Source: a bacterium (GTDB lineage: Bacteria > UBA8248). From it: DNA of 64,000 nucleotides. The stretch covers positions 1 to 64,000 of the forward strand of contig JAJEJD010000018.1 in assembly GCA_022828125.1 (NCBI GenBank). Direction: 5' to 3'. A program made the translations under genes and the position numbers. Under the pieces are notes generated by a model, which saw nothing but the letters and a program-made list of their open reading frames with translations, did not search any database and was not told the DNA's origin. This document shows positions 28,938 to 38,521 of the stretch, piece by piece; position 1 is the first letter of the stretch, and every line of letters begins with the position of its first letter.

Positions 28938-29966
28938 ATGCGCGCCGTGGTTCTGCATGAATGGGGAGGCCCCCTGACGCTCGAAACGGTGCCCGACCCG
29001 GCACCGGGCCACGGGGAGGTCGTGCTGCGCGTGCACGCCTGCGCGCCGGATCAGTTCGACGTGACCATCCGCGCGGGCCGGATCGGCGGAAAGCTGCCTC
29101 TCATCATGGGGCACGAGATCGCGGGCGAGGTGGCCGCACTCGGGCCGGGCGTCGAGGGATGGGCCGAGGGCGACCGTGCGATCGTTCACGCCTATCTCAC
29201 CTGCGGGCGGTGCCGGTTCTGCCGGCTCGGGCGGGTGACGCTTTGCGAGGATTTCCTGGGCTACTTCGGGGTGCACCAGGACGGCGGCTACGCCGAGTAC
29301 GTGCGGGCCCCGGCGGAGAACCTGTGCGCCATTCCCGAAGGGGTGGGCTACGCCGAGGCCACGACCATCGTGAGCCCGGTGGCGACCCCGCTCAAGGCCA
29401 TCAAGACGCGCGCGGGCGTGCGCCCGGGAGATGACGTGGTCGTCGTCGGCGCCTGTGGCGGCGTGGGGATCCACGCAGTCCAGATCGCAAAAGCCTTCGG
29501 CGCGCGCGTCATCGCAGTGGACATCGACGACGCCAAACTCGCCCGCGCGCGGGAACTGGGCGCGGACCACGCGGTGAACGGCCTGAAGGAGGACTTCGCC
29601 GAGGTGGTCGAAGAGGTCACCGGCGGGGAGGGTGCCGAGGCCGTGCTGGAGTTCGTGGGCACGGAGCAGACGCTGCCGAAAAGCTTCGCTTCGCTCGCGC
29701 GGACGGGCGTGCTCGTCGTCGTGGGCTTTCAGCCCGGAACCGTCTTCGCGAGCGACCCCACCCGCTTCGTGAACGATGAGATCACGGTTACGGGTTCCCG
29801 CTACGTGAACCGCGCGGAGCTGGCCGAGGCCGCCGACTGGGTCGGGGCGGGCCGGGTGAAGCCGGTCGTATCAAAGACCTACCCCCTGGCCGAGGTGGAA
29901 CAAGCGCTGGCCGACCTGTCGGAGAACAAGGTGGTCGGCCGCGCGCCGGTTCTGATCGATTCGTGA
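28938..29966 (+). CDS. Zinc-dependent alcohol dehydrogenase (MDR family)
   Basis: GHEIAGEVAALGPGVEGW; CGRCRFCRLGRVTLC; GACGGVGIHAVQIAKAFGA. Confidence 0.93.
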   Translation: MRAVVLHEWGGPLTLETVPDPAPGHGEVVLRVHACAPDQFDVTIRAGRIGGKLPLIMGHEIAGEVAALGPGVEGWAEGDRAIVHAYLTCGRCRFCRLGRVTLCEDFLGYFGVHQDGGYAEYVRAPAENLCAIPEGVGYAEATTIVSPVATPLKAIKTRAGVRPGDDVVVVGACGGVGIHAVQIAKAFGARVIAVDIDDAKLARARELGADHAVNGLKEDFAEVVEEVTGGEGAEAVLEFVGTEQTLPKSFASLARTGVLVVVGFQPGTVFASDPTRFVNDEITVTGSRYVNRAELAEAADWVGAGRVKPVVSKTYPLAEVEQALADLSENKVVGRAPVLIDS

Positions 29967-30012
29967 GGTCAAACGCGAGCGAGAAGGGGGTGTTAAAAAA
30001 GCCCTCACATCT

Positions 30013-30182
30013 CTCTCATCCTGAGTAGCGGCCCCTCGATTTCGCTCGGGGCAGGCTCCGCCCCCCATCTTCCTCATCCTGAGTAGCCGCCGAAGGCGGC
30101 GTATCGAAGGATGCCCTCTCGCATGTCGGAAGACGCCTTCCATCCTTCGATACGGCGCTTACGCGCCTACTCAGGATGAGGT
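30013..30182. repeat. CCTCATCCTGAGTAGC...GTATCGAAGG inverted-repeat family, one partial and one full copy
   Basis: Direct reading; full copy 30071-30182. Confidence 0.8.
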
Positions 30183-30469
30183 TTTATGGCCACCTGCGCG
30201 GTAGGAAGGAGGGCCGCCGCGTAACCCCAATATGGCCCGCTCCCGAATCAGGGTTTTTCAGCAGACCCTCAAGGGGGAGTGAAGTCTCCTCCCTCCCCGG
30301 TTGGCTTTATACGCAGAATCACGAAAGCAGGACTTTTTCAGGGGGTAGGGGGGGCTTTTCGACGAAGGAGGTCGGGGATTCGCGCGAAAGCAGCCTTCCT
30401 GCTAAAGGCAATGTCCCCCGACGAGGAGTTTTTCAACTGCCCCTCATCAATCGGGCTTGACCCCACCGA

Positions 30470-31312
30470 TCAGGTGGCCGCAGGCTTCCAGTCGTAAATC
30501 CGCTGCAGGGCGCCTCCCATGAGAGTCGCGCGCTCATCATCGCTCAGTCGGTCCGTGAGACGGAACGGCGCCACGGCCTGCTCGTAGGTCAGCAGGTTGA
30601 CCGCGCGCGTCCAGTCGGTGCCCCACAGGCAGCGGTCGAAACCGAATGCGTCGAAAACTGTGCATAGTGGGTCCCAGATGTCGTCGTAGGGGTAGGGCTC
30701 GTGAGACAGCGTGCAGGCGCCGGTGACCTTCACGGCGACGTTTTCGTGATCTGCAAGCGCGAGGAGCTTAGGCAAGTCGGCGAAGGGCGCCGGCGGCGCC
30801 GGCGGATAGAAGGGCTGCTCCAGACCTAAGTGATCGACCACCAGCATCGCGTTCGGGTGCGCGCGTGCATACCGCGCGAAATGCTCCAGCAAGCCCCAGC
30901 CCATGAGGTTGACCGGCATGGAGGCGCAGGCGGCGGCGGCGAGAACCCGGCCGATTCCCGGATGCTCGGGGTCGAGGCCGGGGCCGGGGTTCAGCATGAT
31001 GCGCACCCCCACCGTCCCCTCCAGCGCGGCCCACTCCGCAATCGTCTCCCCTACGGCGGGGTCGGTCGGGTCGACCGGCTTGATCAAGGCGAACCGGCCC
31101 GGATGCGCGGCATGGACTTCCAGCGCATAGGAGGCGTCGTAGCGGTAGAGCGCGAACGGCGAGATGAGCACGGCGGCATCGACCCCGACCGCATCCATGG
31201 CGGCGGCCATGTCGTCACCCGTGACCTCGGGCGGTCCCGGCAGAGCACCGGCCCATGGCCGCCCCGGGTAGTCCCTCTCATAGGCGTGGACCTGCGCGTC
31301 TAACGTCAGCAT
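30470..31312 (-). CDS. Amidohydrolase family (TIM-barrel) protein
   Basis: MLTLDAQVHAYERDYP, MLVVDHLGLEQP, KVTGACTLS, FGFDRCLWGTDWTRA. Confidence 0.88.
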   Translation of the reverse strand: MLTLDAQVHAYERDYPGRPWAGALPGPPEVTGDDMAAAMDAVGVDAAVLISPFALYRYDASYALEVHAAHPGRFALIKPVDPTDPAVGETIAEWAALEGTVGVRIMLNPGPGLDPEHPGIGRVLAAAACASMPVNLMGWGLLEHFARYARAHPNAMLVVDHLGLEQPFYPPAPPAPFADLPKLLALADHENVAVKVTGACTLSHEPYPYDDIWDPLCTVFDAFGFDRCLWGTDWTRAVNLLTYEQAVAPFRLTDRLSDDERATLMGGALQRIYDWKPAAT

Positions 31313-31406
31313 GGTTTGCGTCCCCCCTCCGGCGGGCAAAAGCGCAAAGATTCCTTTCGCTACGCTAGCTTATTGACCGCTTTCGCCGCCATACCCAGAG
31401 AGCGGT

Positions 31407-31649
31407 TCACCCTCCAACGATGGGCGGGAACACGCAAAGTTCCGACCCTTCGGGAATCACGACGGATTTCTTCGCGTGGCGGCCGTCGAGCAGGACGATA
31501 TAGGCCTCCTCGTAAGGTATCTCGAAGCGGTCGAGCACGTCATAAATGCTCGTGCCCTCGGGCAGGGTGATTTCGGCTACGCCCTCCGCATCCTGCTCGG
31601 CGGGCATCTTATCCGCGAAATCGGCGAACAATTTGATACGGATCTTCAT
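31407..31649 (-). CDS. MoaD/ThiS-like sulfur-carrier protein
   Basis: 80 aa; MKIRIKLFADFADKM...VFPPIVGG with terminal Gly-Gly. Confidence 0.85.
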   Translation of the reverse strand: MKIRIKLFADFADKMPAEQDAEGVAEITLPEGTSIYDVLDRFEIPYEEAYIVLLDGRHAKKSVVIPEGSELCVFPPIVGG

Positions 31650-31718
31650 GGATAGTCTCTCGTTTCTTTCTTGCCGGGGCTGCACTGCGCCTCACGCATC
31701 ATCTGCTAATGTGTGTCT

Positions 31719-32960
31719 TCAAGACCCGCTCCCCGTCATTTCCCTCGCGCGCGCCAGGGCCGCCTCGAACACCTCTTTCAGGGGAATCCCGCTCTCCTCC
31801 GCCAGGCGCCTGCAATCCTCGTATTCGGGCGCGAGGTTCGTGAGCGCGCCCTCGAAGGTTCCCTTCTTGACGCGCACCCGGCCCCAGGGGAGGTCGACTT
31901 CCAGCCACGTGCGCTCGGCGACCGCGCGCCCCGTCGTGCGGCGGCGGACGCCCAGGGTCGACGTTTCGCGGAACAGGAAGCGGGTGAGGGCGTCTTGTTT
32001 CGCGAGAGGAGATAGAATCGTGAGCAGTTGCGCGGGCCTTCCCTTCTTGCCCGTCACGGGTATGGAGAACGCATCGAGCGCGCCCGCCTTGAGCGCCCCT
32101 TCGATGACGTGCGGGAACAGTTCGGGGCTCATATCGTCAATGTTGGCTTCGAGCACGCAGATGGTGGCGGGCGGCTCGCCGCCTTCGGCGCCCGCCTCGC
32201 TTTCTCCCAAAAAGGCACGGACGACGTTGGGGGTGCCCGGCTGGTCCTTATCCCCCGCGCCGTAGCCCACCCGCGCTATCGTCATCTCGGGCATGGGGCC
32301 GAAAAATTCCGCGCTCTCGATGAGCAGCAAGGCCCCCGTGGGCGTCAGAACCTCGCCATCGAGGTCGCTGCGCGCCACGGGCACGCCTTCGAGCAGCTTG
32401 GCGGTCGCGGGTGCGGGAACCGGCATCCGCCCGTGCGCGCACTGCACGAACCCGCTTCCCACCGGCAGGGGAGAAGCCGCCACCCGCTCGACGCCCAGCA
32501 TGTGGAGTCCCAGAAAATAGCCCGTGACGTCGATGATGGAATCAATCGCGCCGACCTCGTGGAAATGGATGTCTTCGACCTCGACCCCGTGAATGCCCGC
32601 CTCCACGACGCCCAGGCGGTAAAACGCGGCAACGGCGTGTCTTTTGGGAACCTCCGGTATCGGCGCATTTTCGAGGATTTCCCGAATCTGGCTGTAAGAG
32701 CGGCCATGGTGATCCGCATGGTGGTGAGAACCTTCTTGTTCGTGATGATGATGGTGCACTTCATGAGTGATGTTCACCTTGAACTTGCGCGACGTAACAC
32801 CTTGTTTCAAAACGTTATCATTAGAAATGGAATAGCCGCTAATTTCCAGCTTCGCAAGCTCTCCTTCAAGGGTCGTGAAATCGAGGCCTAAGTCTATCAG
32901 GGCGCCCACGAGCATATCCCCGGCGGCGCCTGCGAAGCAGTCGAAATAGATTGTCTTCAT
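31719..32960 (-). CDS. larC: Nickel pincer cofactor biosynthesis protein LarC
   Basis: MKTIYFDCFAGAAGDMLVGALIDLG; His-rich VHHHHHEQEGSHHHADHHG; HFHEVGAIDSIIDVTG; TPTGALLL; EANIDDMSPE. Confidence 0.93.
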   Translation of the reverse strand: MKTIYFDCFAGAAGDMLVGALIDLGLDFTTLEGELAKLEISGYSISNDNVLKQGVTSRKFKVNITHEVHHHHHEQEGSHHHADHHGRSYSQIREILENAPIPEVPKRHAVAAFYRLGVVEAGIHGVEVEDIHFHEVGAIDSIIDVTGYFLGLHMLGVERVAASPLPVGSGFVQCAHGRMPVPAPATAKLLEGVPVARSDLDGEVLTPTGALLLIESAEFFGPMPEMTIARVGYGAGDKDQPGTPNVVRAFLGESEAGAEGGEPPATICVLEANIDDMSPELFPHVIEGALKAGALDAFSIPVTGKKGRPAQLLTILSPLAKQDALTRFLFRETSTLGVRRRTTGRAVAERTWLEVDLPWGRVRVKKGTFEGALTNLAPEYEDCRRLAEESGIPLKEVFEAALARAREMTGSGS

Positions 32961-33715
32961 GGAGCGGCCGTTTGTTTGTTGATCAAGTGCGCCTGACATG
33001 CCGCGCCGAAGCCGTTGTTGATGTTCACCACGCTCAAGCCCGAAGCGCACGAGTTCAGCATGGCGAAAAGCGCCGTCAGACCGCCCAGATTCGCGCCGTA
33101 GCCCACGGATGTGGGCACCGCGATGACGGGGCACGCCACCAGACCCGCGACAACCGAGGGCAGGGCGCCCTCCATGCCCGCCACGGCGATGACGGCGTTC
33201 GCCTCGCGCAGGGTCTCGACTTCGGCCAGGAGGCGGTGCAGGCCCGCCACGCCCACGTCGTAGACGCGCGTCACATTTGAACCCAGCACCCGCGCGGTCA
33301 CCGCCGCCTCCTCGGCGACGGGCATATCGGAGGTGCCCGCGCAGACGACCGCTAGAGAGCCAACCGGAGCGGGCGGATTTTCGCACGGGATTTCGACGAT
33401 GCGTGCGGTTTCGTGGTGATTCGCGCGGGGAGAAAGCCCGAGCAGGGCCTGCACCTGCTCCGCGCCCGCATGCGTGACCATGACGGTCTGATCTTTCGCC
33501 ATCAGACTCCTGGCGATTTCGACGACCTGTTCCCTGGTTTTGCCCGCGCCGTAGACGACCTCGGGAAAGCCGTTTCGGAGCGCGCGGTGATGATCCACCC
33601 GCGTGTGGCCCAAATCCTCGAAGGGCAGGTCCCGCAAGCGCGCGGCGGCGTCATCGGGCGCAAGGCGGCCCCCTTTCACCTGTTCGAGCAGTTCGAGGAT
33701 GAGGTCGGGGTTCAC
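32957..33715 (-). CDS. larB: Nickel pincer cofactor biosynthesis protein LarB
   Basis: AIR-carboxylase-like: VVYGAGKT, VVCAGTSDMPVAEEA, VGVAGLHRLL, AGMEGALPSVVAGLVACPVIAVPTSVGYG. Confidence 0.93.
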   Translation of the reverse strand: MNPDLILELLEQVKGGRLAPDDAAARLRDLPFEDLGHTRVDHHRALRNGFPEVVYGAGKTREQVVEIARSLMAKDQTVMVTHAGAEQVQALLGLSPRANHHETARIVEIPCENPPAPVGSLAVVCAGTSDMPVAEEAAVTARVLGSNVTRVYDVGVAGLHRLLAEVETLREANAVIAVAGMEGALPSVVAGLVACPVIAVPTSVGYGANLGGLTALFAMLNSCASGLSVVNINNGFGAACQAHLINKQTAAP

Positions 33716-34560
33716 GAGAGGATGAGGAGATCGGAGCCGCGAGCGGTATTGAGCACTTCGTTCATGCTCCCCGAGCGGAATCCTTCGAGATCGATGGTCA
33801 CGTAGGTGAAGCCGGCTTCTTTCATGCGGGCGATCACTTGCTGTGCGGTTTCCTCATCCACCAGCCGCGCGATGTCGGTTTTCGGAACCTCGATTCTGGC
33901 GACGTCGCCGTGGTGGCGCACCCGCAGCTGCCGGAAGCCCAGCTCCCGCAAGCTGCTTTCTGCCTTTTCAACCTGGGCGATTTTCTCGGGCGTGATGCGG
34001 TCTCCGTAAGGGAAGCGGCTCGAGAGGCATGCCTGCGCCGGCTTGTCCCAGGTGGGGAGGCCGAAGGATTGGGAAAGGGTGCGGATGTCCTCTTTCGTCA
34101 TGCCCACCTCCATGAGCGGGCTCCGCACGCCCAGCTCACGCGCCGCCTGCATCCCGGGCCTATGGTCTCCCACGTCGTCGGCGTTCGAGCCGTCAACGAT
34201 GACCGCCGTCTTCTCTTGAGCCGCCACGCGGCTCAGGACGGTATAGAGCTCGTTCTTGCAGAAATAACAGCGGTTCGGCGGATTGTTCCCGAACGATTCG
34301 TCCGCTATTTCGTCGGTATCCACGATGAGGTGGCGAATCCCGATTTGCGCTGCGAGTATGCTGGATTCTTCGAGTTCGGATGTTGCCAGGGTGACGGAGC
34401 GGCCCGTGACGGCGAGCGCGCCTGAGCCCAGGACGTCGTGAGCCACTTTGGCCAGAAAGGTGCTGTCCACGCCTGCAGAGAACGCGACAAGAACGCTCCC
34501 CATCTCTTTGAGGGCTTGTTCGAGCCTTTTCAGTTTCGCGTCCGGCTTCGCATTGCTCAA
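33712..34560 (-). CDS. larE: LarE, ATP-dependent sulfurtransferase
   Basis: PP-loop VLVAFSAGVDSTFLAKVA; PPNRCYFCKNELY; KPAQACLSSRFPYG. Confidence 0.93.
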   Translation of the reverse strand: MSNAKPDAKLKRLEQALKEMGSVLVAFSAGVDSTFLAKVAHDVLGSGALAVTGRSVTLATSELEESSILAAQIGIRHLIVDTDEIADESFGNNPPNRCYFCKNELYTVLSRVAAQEKTAVIVDGSNADDVGDHRPGMQAARELGVRSPLMEVGMTKEDIRTLSQSFGLPTWDKPAQACLSSRFPYGDRITPEKIAQVEKAESSLRELGFRQLRVRHHGDVARIEVPKTDIARLVDEETAQQVIARMKEAGFTYVTIDLEGFRSGSMNEVLNTARGSDLLILS

Positions 34561-34706
34561 GATGAACCTCCGTTCGACGGCTGATCCACCTTATTCTAGC
34601 CCGTCCCGCTCTCCGAGGGCAACGCATCGACATTGCGGCCTTCATGGCGTATGACGATATCCGGTCCCCGGCGGGCAGAAGCCGCGAGCGCCCTTGAACA
34701 CCGGGT

Positions 34707-35876
34707 GTGGCCAAATCGTGTCGGATGGTCTATATGTTCGCCGTTCGGGGAGTTCGGGGCGAGGACGACAAAGAGAGGGGTAGGGCTTTGAACGTGGAAG
34801 AGTTGCTCAGAAAGGGCGTATCGTCGCTCAAGTCGTATGTGCCGGGGCGCTCCATCGAGGAGGTAGCCGCCGAGTTCGGGCTGAGTGAGGTCGTCAAGCT
34901 TGCCAGCAACGAGAATGCGCTCGGTCCGGCACCTGGCGCTGTGGATGCGATTCGCGGCGCGCTCGACGGTCTGCACCGCTACCCCGACGGCGGAGCGAAG
35001 GCGCTGGCGGGCCGGCTGGCGGAAAAACTGGGCGTCTCCCCGTCGTGCGTTTTCATGGGAAACGGAGGCGACGACGTTCTCTCCGTCATGAGCAGGACGT
35101 TTCTGAACGAAGGCGACGAGGTGGTGATACCCCAGCCCACCTTCAGCCCCTATGCGCACGTGAGCCGGGTGATGGGCGCGCAGATCGTTTTCTCGCCCCT
35201 GCGCGACATGCGAATCGATTTGGACGATGTTCTCACCCGGATATCCGGGCGCACGAAAATCGTTTTCCTCTGCTCACCGAACAACCCCACGGGCGGGATT
35301 TTGACCGGGGATGAACTCGTCTCCTTTCTCGAAAAACTGCCCGGAGGCCTGCTGGTGCTCCTGGATGAGGCCTACGGCGATTTCGCGGACGATCCGGCCT
35401 ATCCCGACAGCGTCTCCATGATCGATCGCTTCCCGCTGGTCGTTCTGCGCTCGTTCTCGAAAATCTACGGTCTGGCGGGACTGCGCGTGGGATTCGCCGT
35501 GAGCCGCGAGGGCGTCGTCGGGTACATGAACCGCGTCCGCGAACCATTCAACGTGAACCAGCTCGCGCAGGCGGCGGCCCTGGCCGCGCTGGAAGACGAC
35601 GGCTACAAGGAACGCGCCGTTGTTCTGGTGCGCGCGGGCAGGGAAGCGCTCTATGCGGCGTTCGGCGAGATGGGGCTCGAATACGTGGAGAGCCAGGCCA
35701 ATTTCATCTTCGTGCGCGTGGGCGAGGGCGACGCGGCGATGAACGCGCTGATGCGCGAGGGCGTCATCGTTCGTCCCGGCAGCGCTTTCGGGCATCCCGA
35801 ATGGATTCGCGTCACCGTCGGACTCCCCGAGGAGAATGAGCGCTTTCTCACGAAGCTCAGGGATTTTCTCGCCTGA
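34707..35876 (+). CDS. hisC: Histidinol-phosphate aminotransferase (start may be internal)
   Basis: KLASNENALGPAPGAVDAI, RYPDGGAKAL, NGGDDVL, CSPNNPTGGILT, VLRSFSKIYGLAGLRVG. Confidence 0.92.
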   Translation: MAKSCRMVYMFAVRGVRGEDDKERGRALNVEELLRKGVSSLKSYVPGRSIEEVAAEFGLSEVVKLASNENALGPAPGAVDAIRGALDGLHRYPDGGAKALAGRLAEKLGVSPSCVFMGNGGDDVLSVMSRTFLNEGDEVVIPQPTFSPYAHVSRVMGAQIVFSPLRDMRIDLDDVLTRISGRTKIVFLCSPNNPTGGILTGDELVSFLEKLPGGLLVLLDEAYGDFADDPAYPDSVSMIDRFPLVVLRSFSKIYGLAGLRVGFAVSREGVVGYMNRVREPFNVNQLAQAAALAALEDDGYKERAVVLVRAGREALYAAFGEMGLEYVESQANFIFVRVGEGDAAMNALMREGVIVRPGSAFGHPEWIRVTVGLPEENERFLTKLRDFLA

Positions 35877-36083
35877 AGCCGTTTTCTCGGCGGAATCAGG
35901 AAAAGAGTATACGCACGTTCTCCGGGTCGGGGCTGTTTGCAGGGGAGCATATGGACCTGTTGAAAAGCCCCCCGTTCCTCCTTTTCAGGGGGTAAGCGGC
36001 ACCCCCGACGCGGACTTGGTCAACAACCTCCTTGAGGGTCGGATTTCTCTGCAGACCTTTCTGGAGCGTATTTGAAAATAAAG

Positions 36084-36127
36084 AACCCCCGATGCCGGAG
36101 ATTTTACCTCCAGCGTCGGGGGTTTCG
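36084..36127. terminator. Bidirectional-type hairpin between hisC and HU
   Basis: AACCCCCGATGCCGGAG-N-CTCCAGCGTCGGGGGTTT. Confidence 0.75.
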
Positions 36128-36172
36128 CTCTATGGGATGATTTTCGTCTGAAGCGTCCTCAAAAGCCGGCGT

Positions 36173-36448
36173 TTATTTGTTCACCGCGTCTTTGAGGCTC
36201 TTGCCAGCGGAGAACTTGGGCGCCTTGCTCGCCTTGATCGAGATTGTCTCGCCCGTTTGCGGGTTGCGTCCCGTACGCGCGGACCGCCTGGAAACGGAAA
36301 AAGTCCCGAATCCGACCAAGGAAACCCGATCCCCTTTTTTCAGAGCTTGTGTTACGGAATCAAGCAGGGATTTCAGCGCCCGGTCCGCGGCTGCTTTCGA
36401 GATGCCGGCGTCCCCGGCGATTTTTTCAACCAGATCGGATCTCTGCAT
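36173..36448 (-). CDS. hup: HU-family DNA-binding protein
   Basis: [52 protein letters not shown]. Confidence 0.96.
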   Translation of the reverse strand: MQRSDLVEKIAGDAGISKAAADRALKSLLDSVTQALKKGDRVSLVGFGTFSVSRRSARTGRNPQTGETISIKASKAPKFSAGKSLKDAVNK

Positions 36449-36724
36449 TGGGGTCCTCCCACTTTCGATGACGGGCTTTAATCAATAATTGGTAGTCCAA
36501 ATGTTTTTCTAATGAGGTGTACCAATCTATCGTAGCCGCGCGGAGAGGTCAATAGAGAACATGGCGAAGAGCGGGTTTTTTTATCAAGAGGTGAGGTACT
36601 ATGCTCATAAATATTTTTATATCAATTACTTAGAAGATCAAAAAATCTTCATCGGAACTTAAGGATACTGTTCACTTCGTGGTTTTGTCGTTTCGTTTAA
36701 TTTTCGCTCGGCATATGCTTTGAA

Positions 36725-38443
36725 CTATCGGAGCGAGAGTCCGGTGCGGCGGGGCATTTTGCGAAGCCGCTCGTATCGCGCGACGGTGGGCTGATCGAGC
36801 AGGGGCTTGGGTTCGTTCTCGAGGTTTTGCTGGTGGACGTCGTCCGCGAAACCCTCGATTCCGACCCTGGGCAGCGCCTTGCCGATGAAGCGCTCGATAT
36901 TCTTGACGGGCGTGATTTCACCGGGCGACATGAGCGTCATGGCGTAGCCGATGCGGCCGGCGCGCGCCGTTCTGCCCGCGCGATGCACGTAGTCCTCGGG
37001 ATATTCGGGCACGTCGTAATTGATGACGTGCGAGATGCCCGTCACGTCGATGCCGCGCGAAACGATGTCCGTCGCCACGAGAATGCGGTGCCTGCCCTGA
37101 CGAAAGCCCGTCAGCGCGCGCTCCCTCTGGCGCTGGCTTCGGTCGGAGTGAATCTTGGCGACGGAAATTTTCTCGTTTTCCAGAAAATTGCACAGCACAT
37201 CGGCCCCGGCCTTGGTTCTCGTGAAGATGAGAACGCTGGTGGGGTTGTATTTGTCAATGATGCCCAGCACACCGCGGGGCTTGTTCACCATGCTGATGGG
37301 GTAGACGCCGTGGTGGATGCCCTCCGCCGGCGTCGAGGGCGGCGAGATGTTGATTTGTACCGGGTCGCTCACTGCGCGATTCGCCAGATCCTGAATTTTC
37401 TCGGGCATGGTGGCGGAGAATAGCATGGTCTGCCGCTTTTGGGGGAGGCGCTTGAGGATTTCGGTAATTTCCTCGGCGAAGCCCATGTCCAGCATTCGGT
37501 CGGCCTCGTCGATGATGAGTATCTCGAGATTCCTGAAATGAACGGATTTCCGGTTCAGGTGATCGAGCAGCCTGCCGGGTGTGGCGACGATGACGTCCAC
37601 TTTCTCTCGAAAAGCCTGGAACTGGGGTTCGTAGTCCACCCCGCCGTAGATGACGGCGCACGAGGTTTCGAGGTGTTTTCCCAGCCGGTGGAATTGATCC
37701 GAGACCTGAATGGCCAACTCCCGCGTAGGCGTCAGGACGAGACATCGGGTGCCCGAGCCGCCTTGCAAGCGTTCGAGCGCCGGAAGGGCGAACGAGGCCG
37801 TTTTCCCCGTGCCAGTCTGGGCGCAGCCGATGATGTCTCGCCCCTCGCGCGCGACGGGAATCGCCTCCCTCTGGATGGGGGTGGGCGCGGTGAAACCGAG
37901 GCCGTGAATCCCGCGGAGCAACTCCGCTCCGAAGCCGAGCTCCCGGAAGCCCTCGGGCGCGTCGCCTGGGTCGAAATCACCCACGCCGATGTCAGCGGGG
38001 TCTTTTTGATAGGTGATGCCGTTATACGAGGGATTCGCGGCTTTCTGGGATTTTTGCGGTGCGGTTTTCGCTCCGGCTGTTGCGGGTTTTCTCTTTCGGC
38101 GTCTTCTTGTCTTGTTTTTGGGTGTTTTGTCGTCGTTTTCCGGTTTTTTCGATTCTATGGTCGCTGCGTTTTGCTTATGCAAGGGTTCTCCATTACTTTG
38201 TTTTCTCCGCGAACGCCTGCGCCGGCGGCGCGGTTTCGCGGGATTCGTTCCGTTCGAGCCGGTTTCTTCCTTCGGGGATTCACCGTTGAGAGGTGTCGAG
38301 GCGGAAAGCGGTTCTTTCCGCGCGGCTTGGTCTGCGGTTGAAATGGAAGCGGATTCCTGAACCTCGGGGCTAGACTGGCTGTCAGGGGCTTCTGCTTTGC
38401 TTTTGGAGCGAATGATGCTCGCTAAACGTTTGATTATTCTCAC
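36725..38443 (-). CDS. DEAD-box RNA helicase with basic low-complexity N-terminal extension
   Basis: AQTGTGKTASFALP, PTRELAIQV, DEADRMLDMGF, SATMP, HRAGRTARAGRIG; Arg/Lys-rich N-terminus. Confidence 0.95.
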   Translation of the reverse strand: MRIIKRLASIIRSKSKAEAPDSQSSPEVQESASISTADQAARKEPLSASTPLNGESPKEETGSNGTNPAKPRRRRRRSRRKQSNGEPLHKQNAATIESKKPENDDKTPKNKTRRRRKRKPATAGAKTAPQKSQKAANPSYNGITYQKDPADIGVGDFDPGDAPEGFRELGFGAELLRGIHGLGFTAPTPIQREAIPVAREGRDIIGCAQTGTGKTASFALPALERLQGGSGTRCLVLTPTRELAIQVSDQFHRLGKHLETSCAVIYGGVDYEPQFQAFREKVDVIVATPGRLLDHLNRKSVHFRNLEILIIDEADRMLDMGFAEEITEILKRLPQKRQTMLFSATMPEKIQDLANRAVSDPVQINISPPSTPAEGIHHGVYPISMVNKPRGVLGIIDKYNPTSVLIFTRTKAGADVLCNFLENEKISVAKIHSDRSQRQRERALTGFRQGRHRILVATDIVSRGIDVTGISHVINYDVPEYPEDYVHRAGRTARAGRIGYAMTLMSPGEITPVKNIERFIGKALPRVGIEGFADDVHQQNLENEPKPLLDQPTVARYERLRKMPRRTGLSLR

Positions 38444-38521
38444 GGTGTGTGTTTATAGGGAAGATGCTCGCGTCTGTCAAGCGCGGCAAGCGAGGACTTG
38501 CGGTTGGAGGGGAACCTGTTC

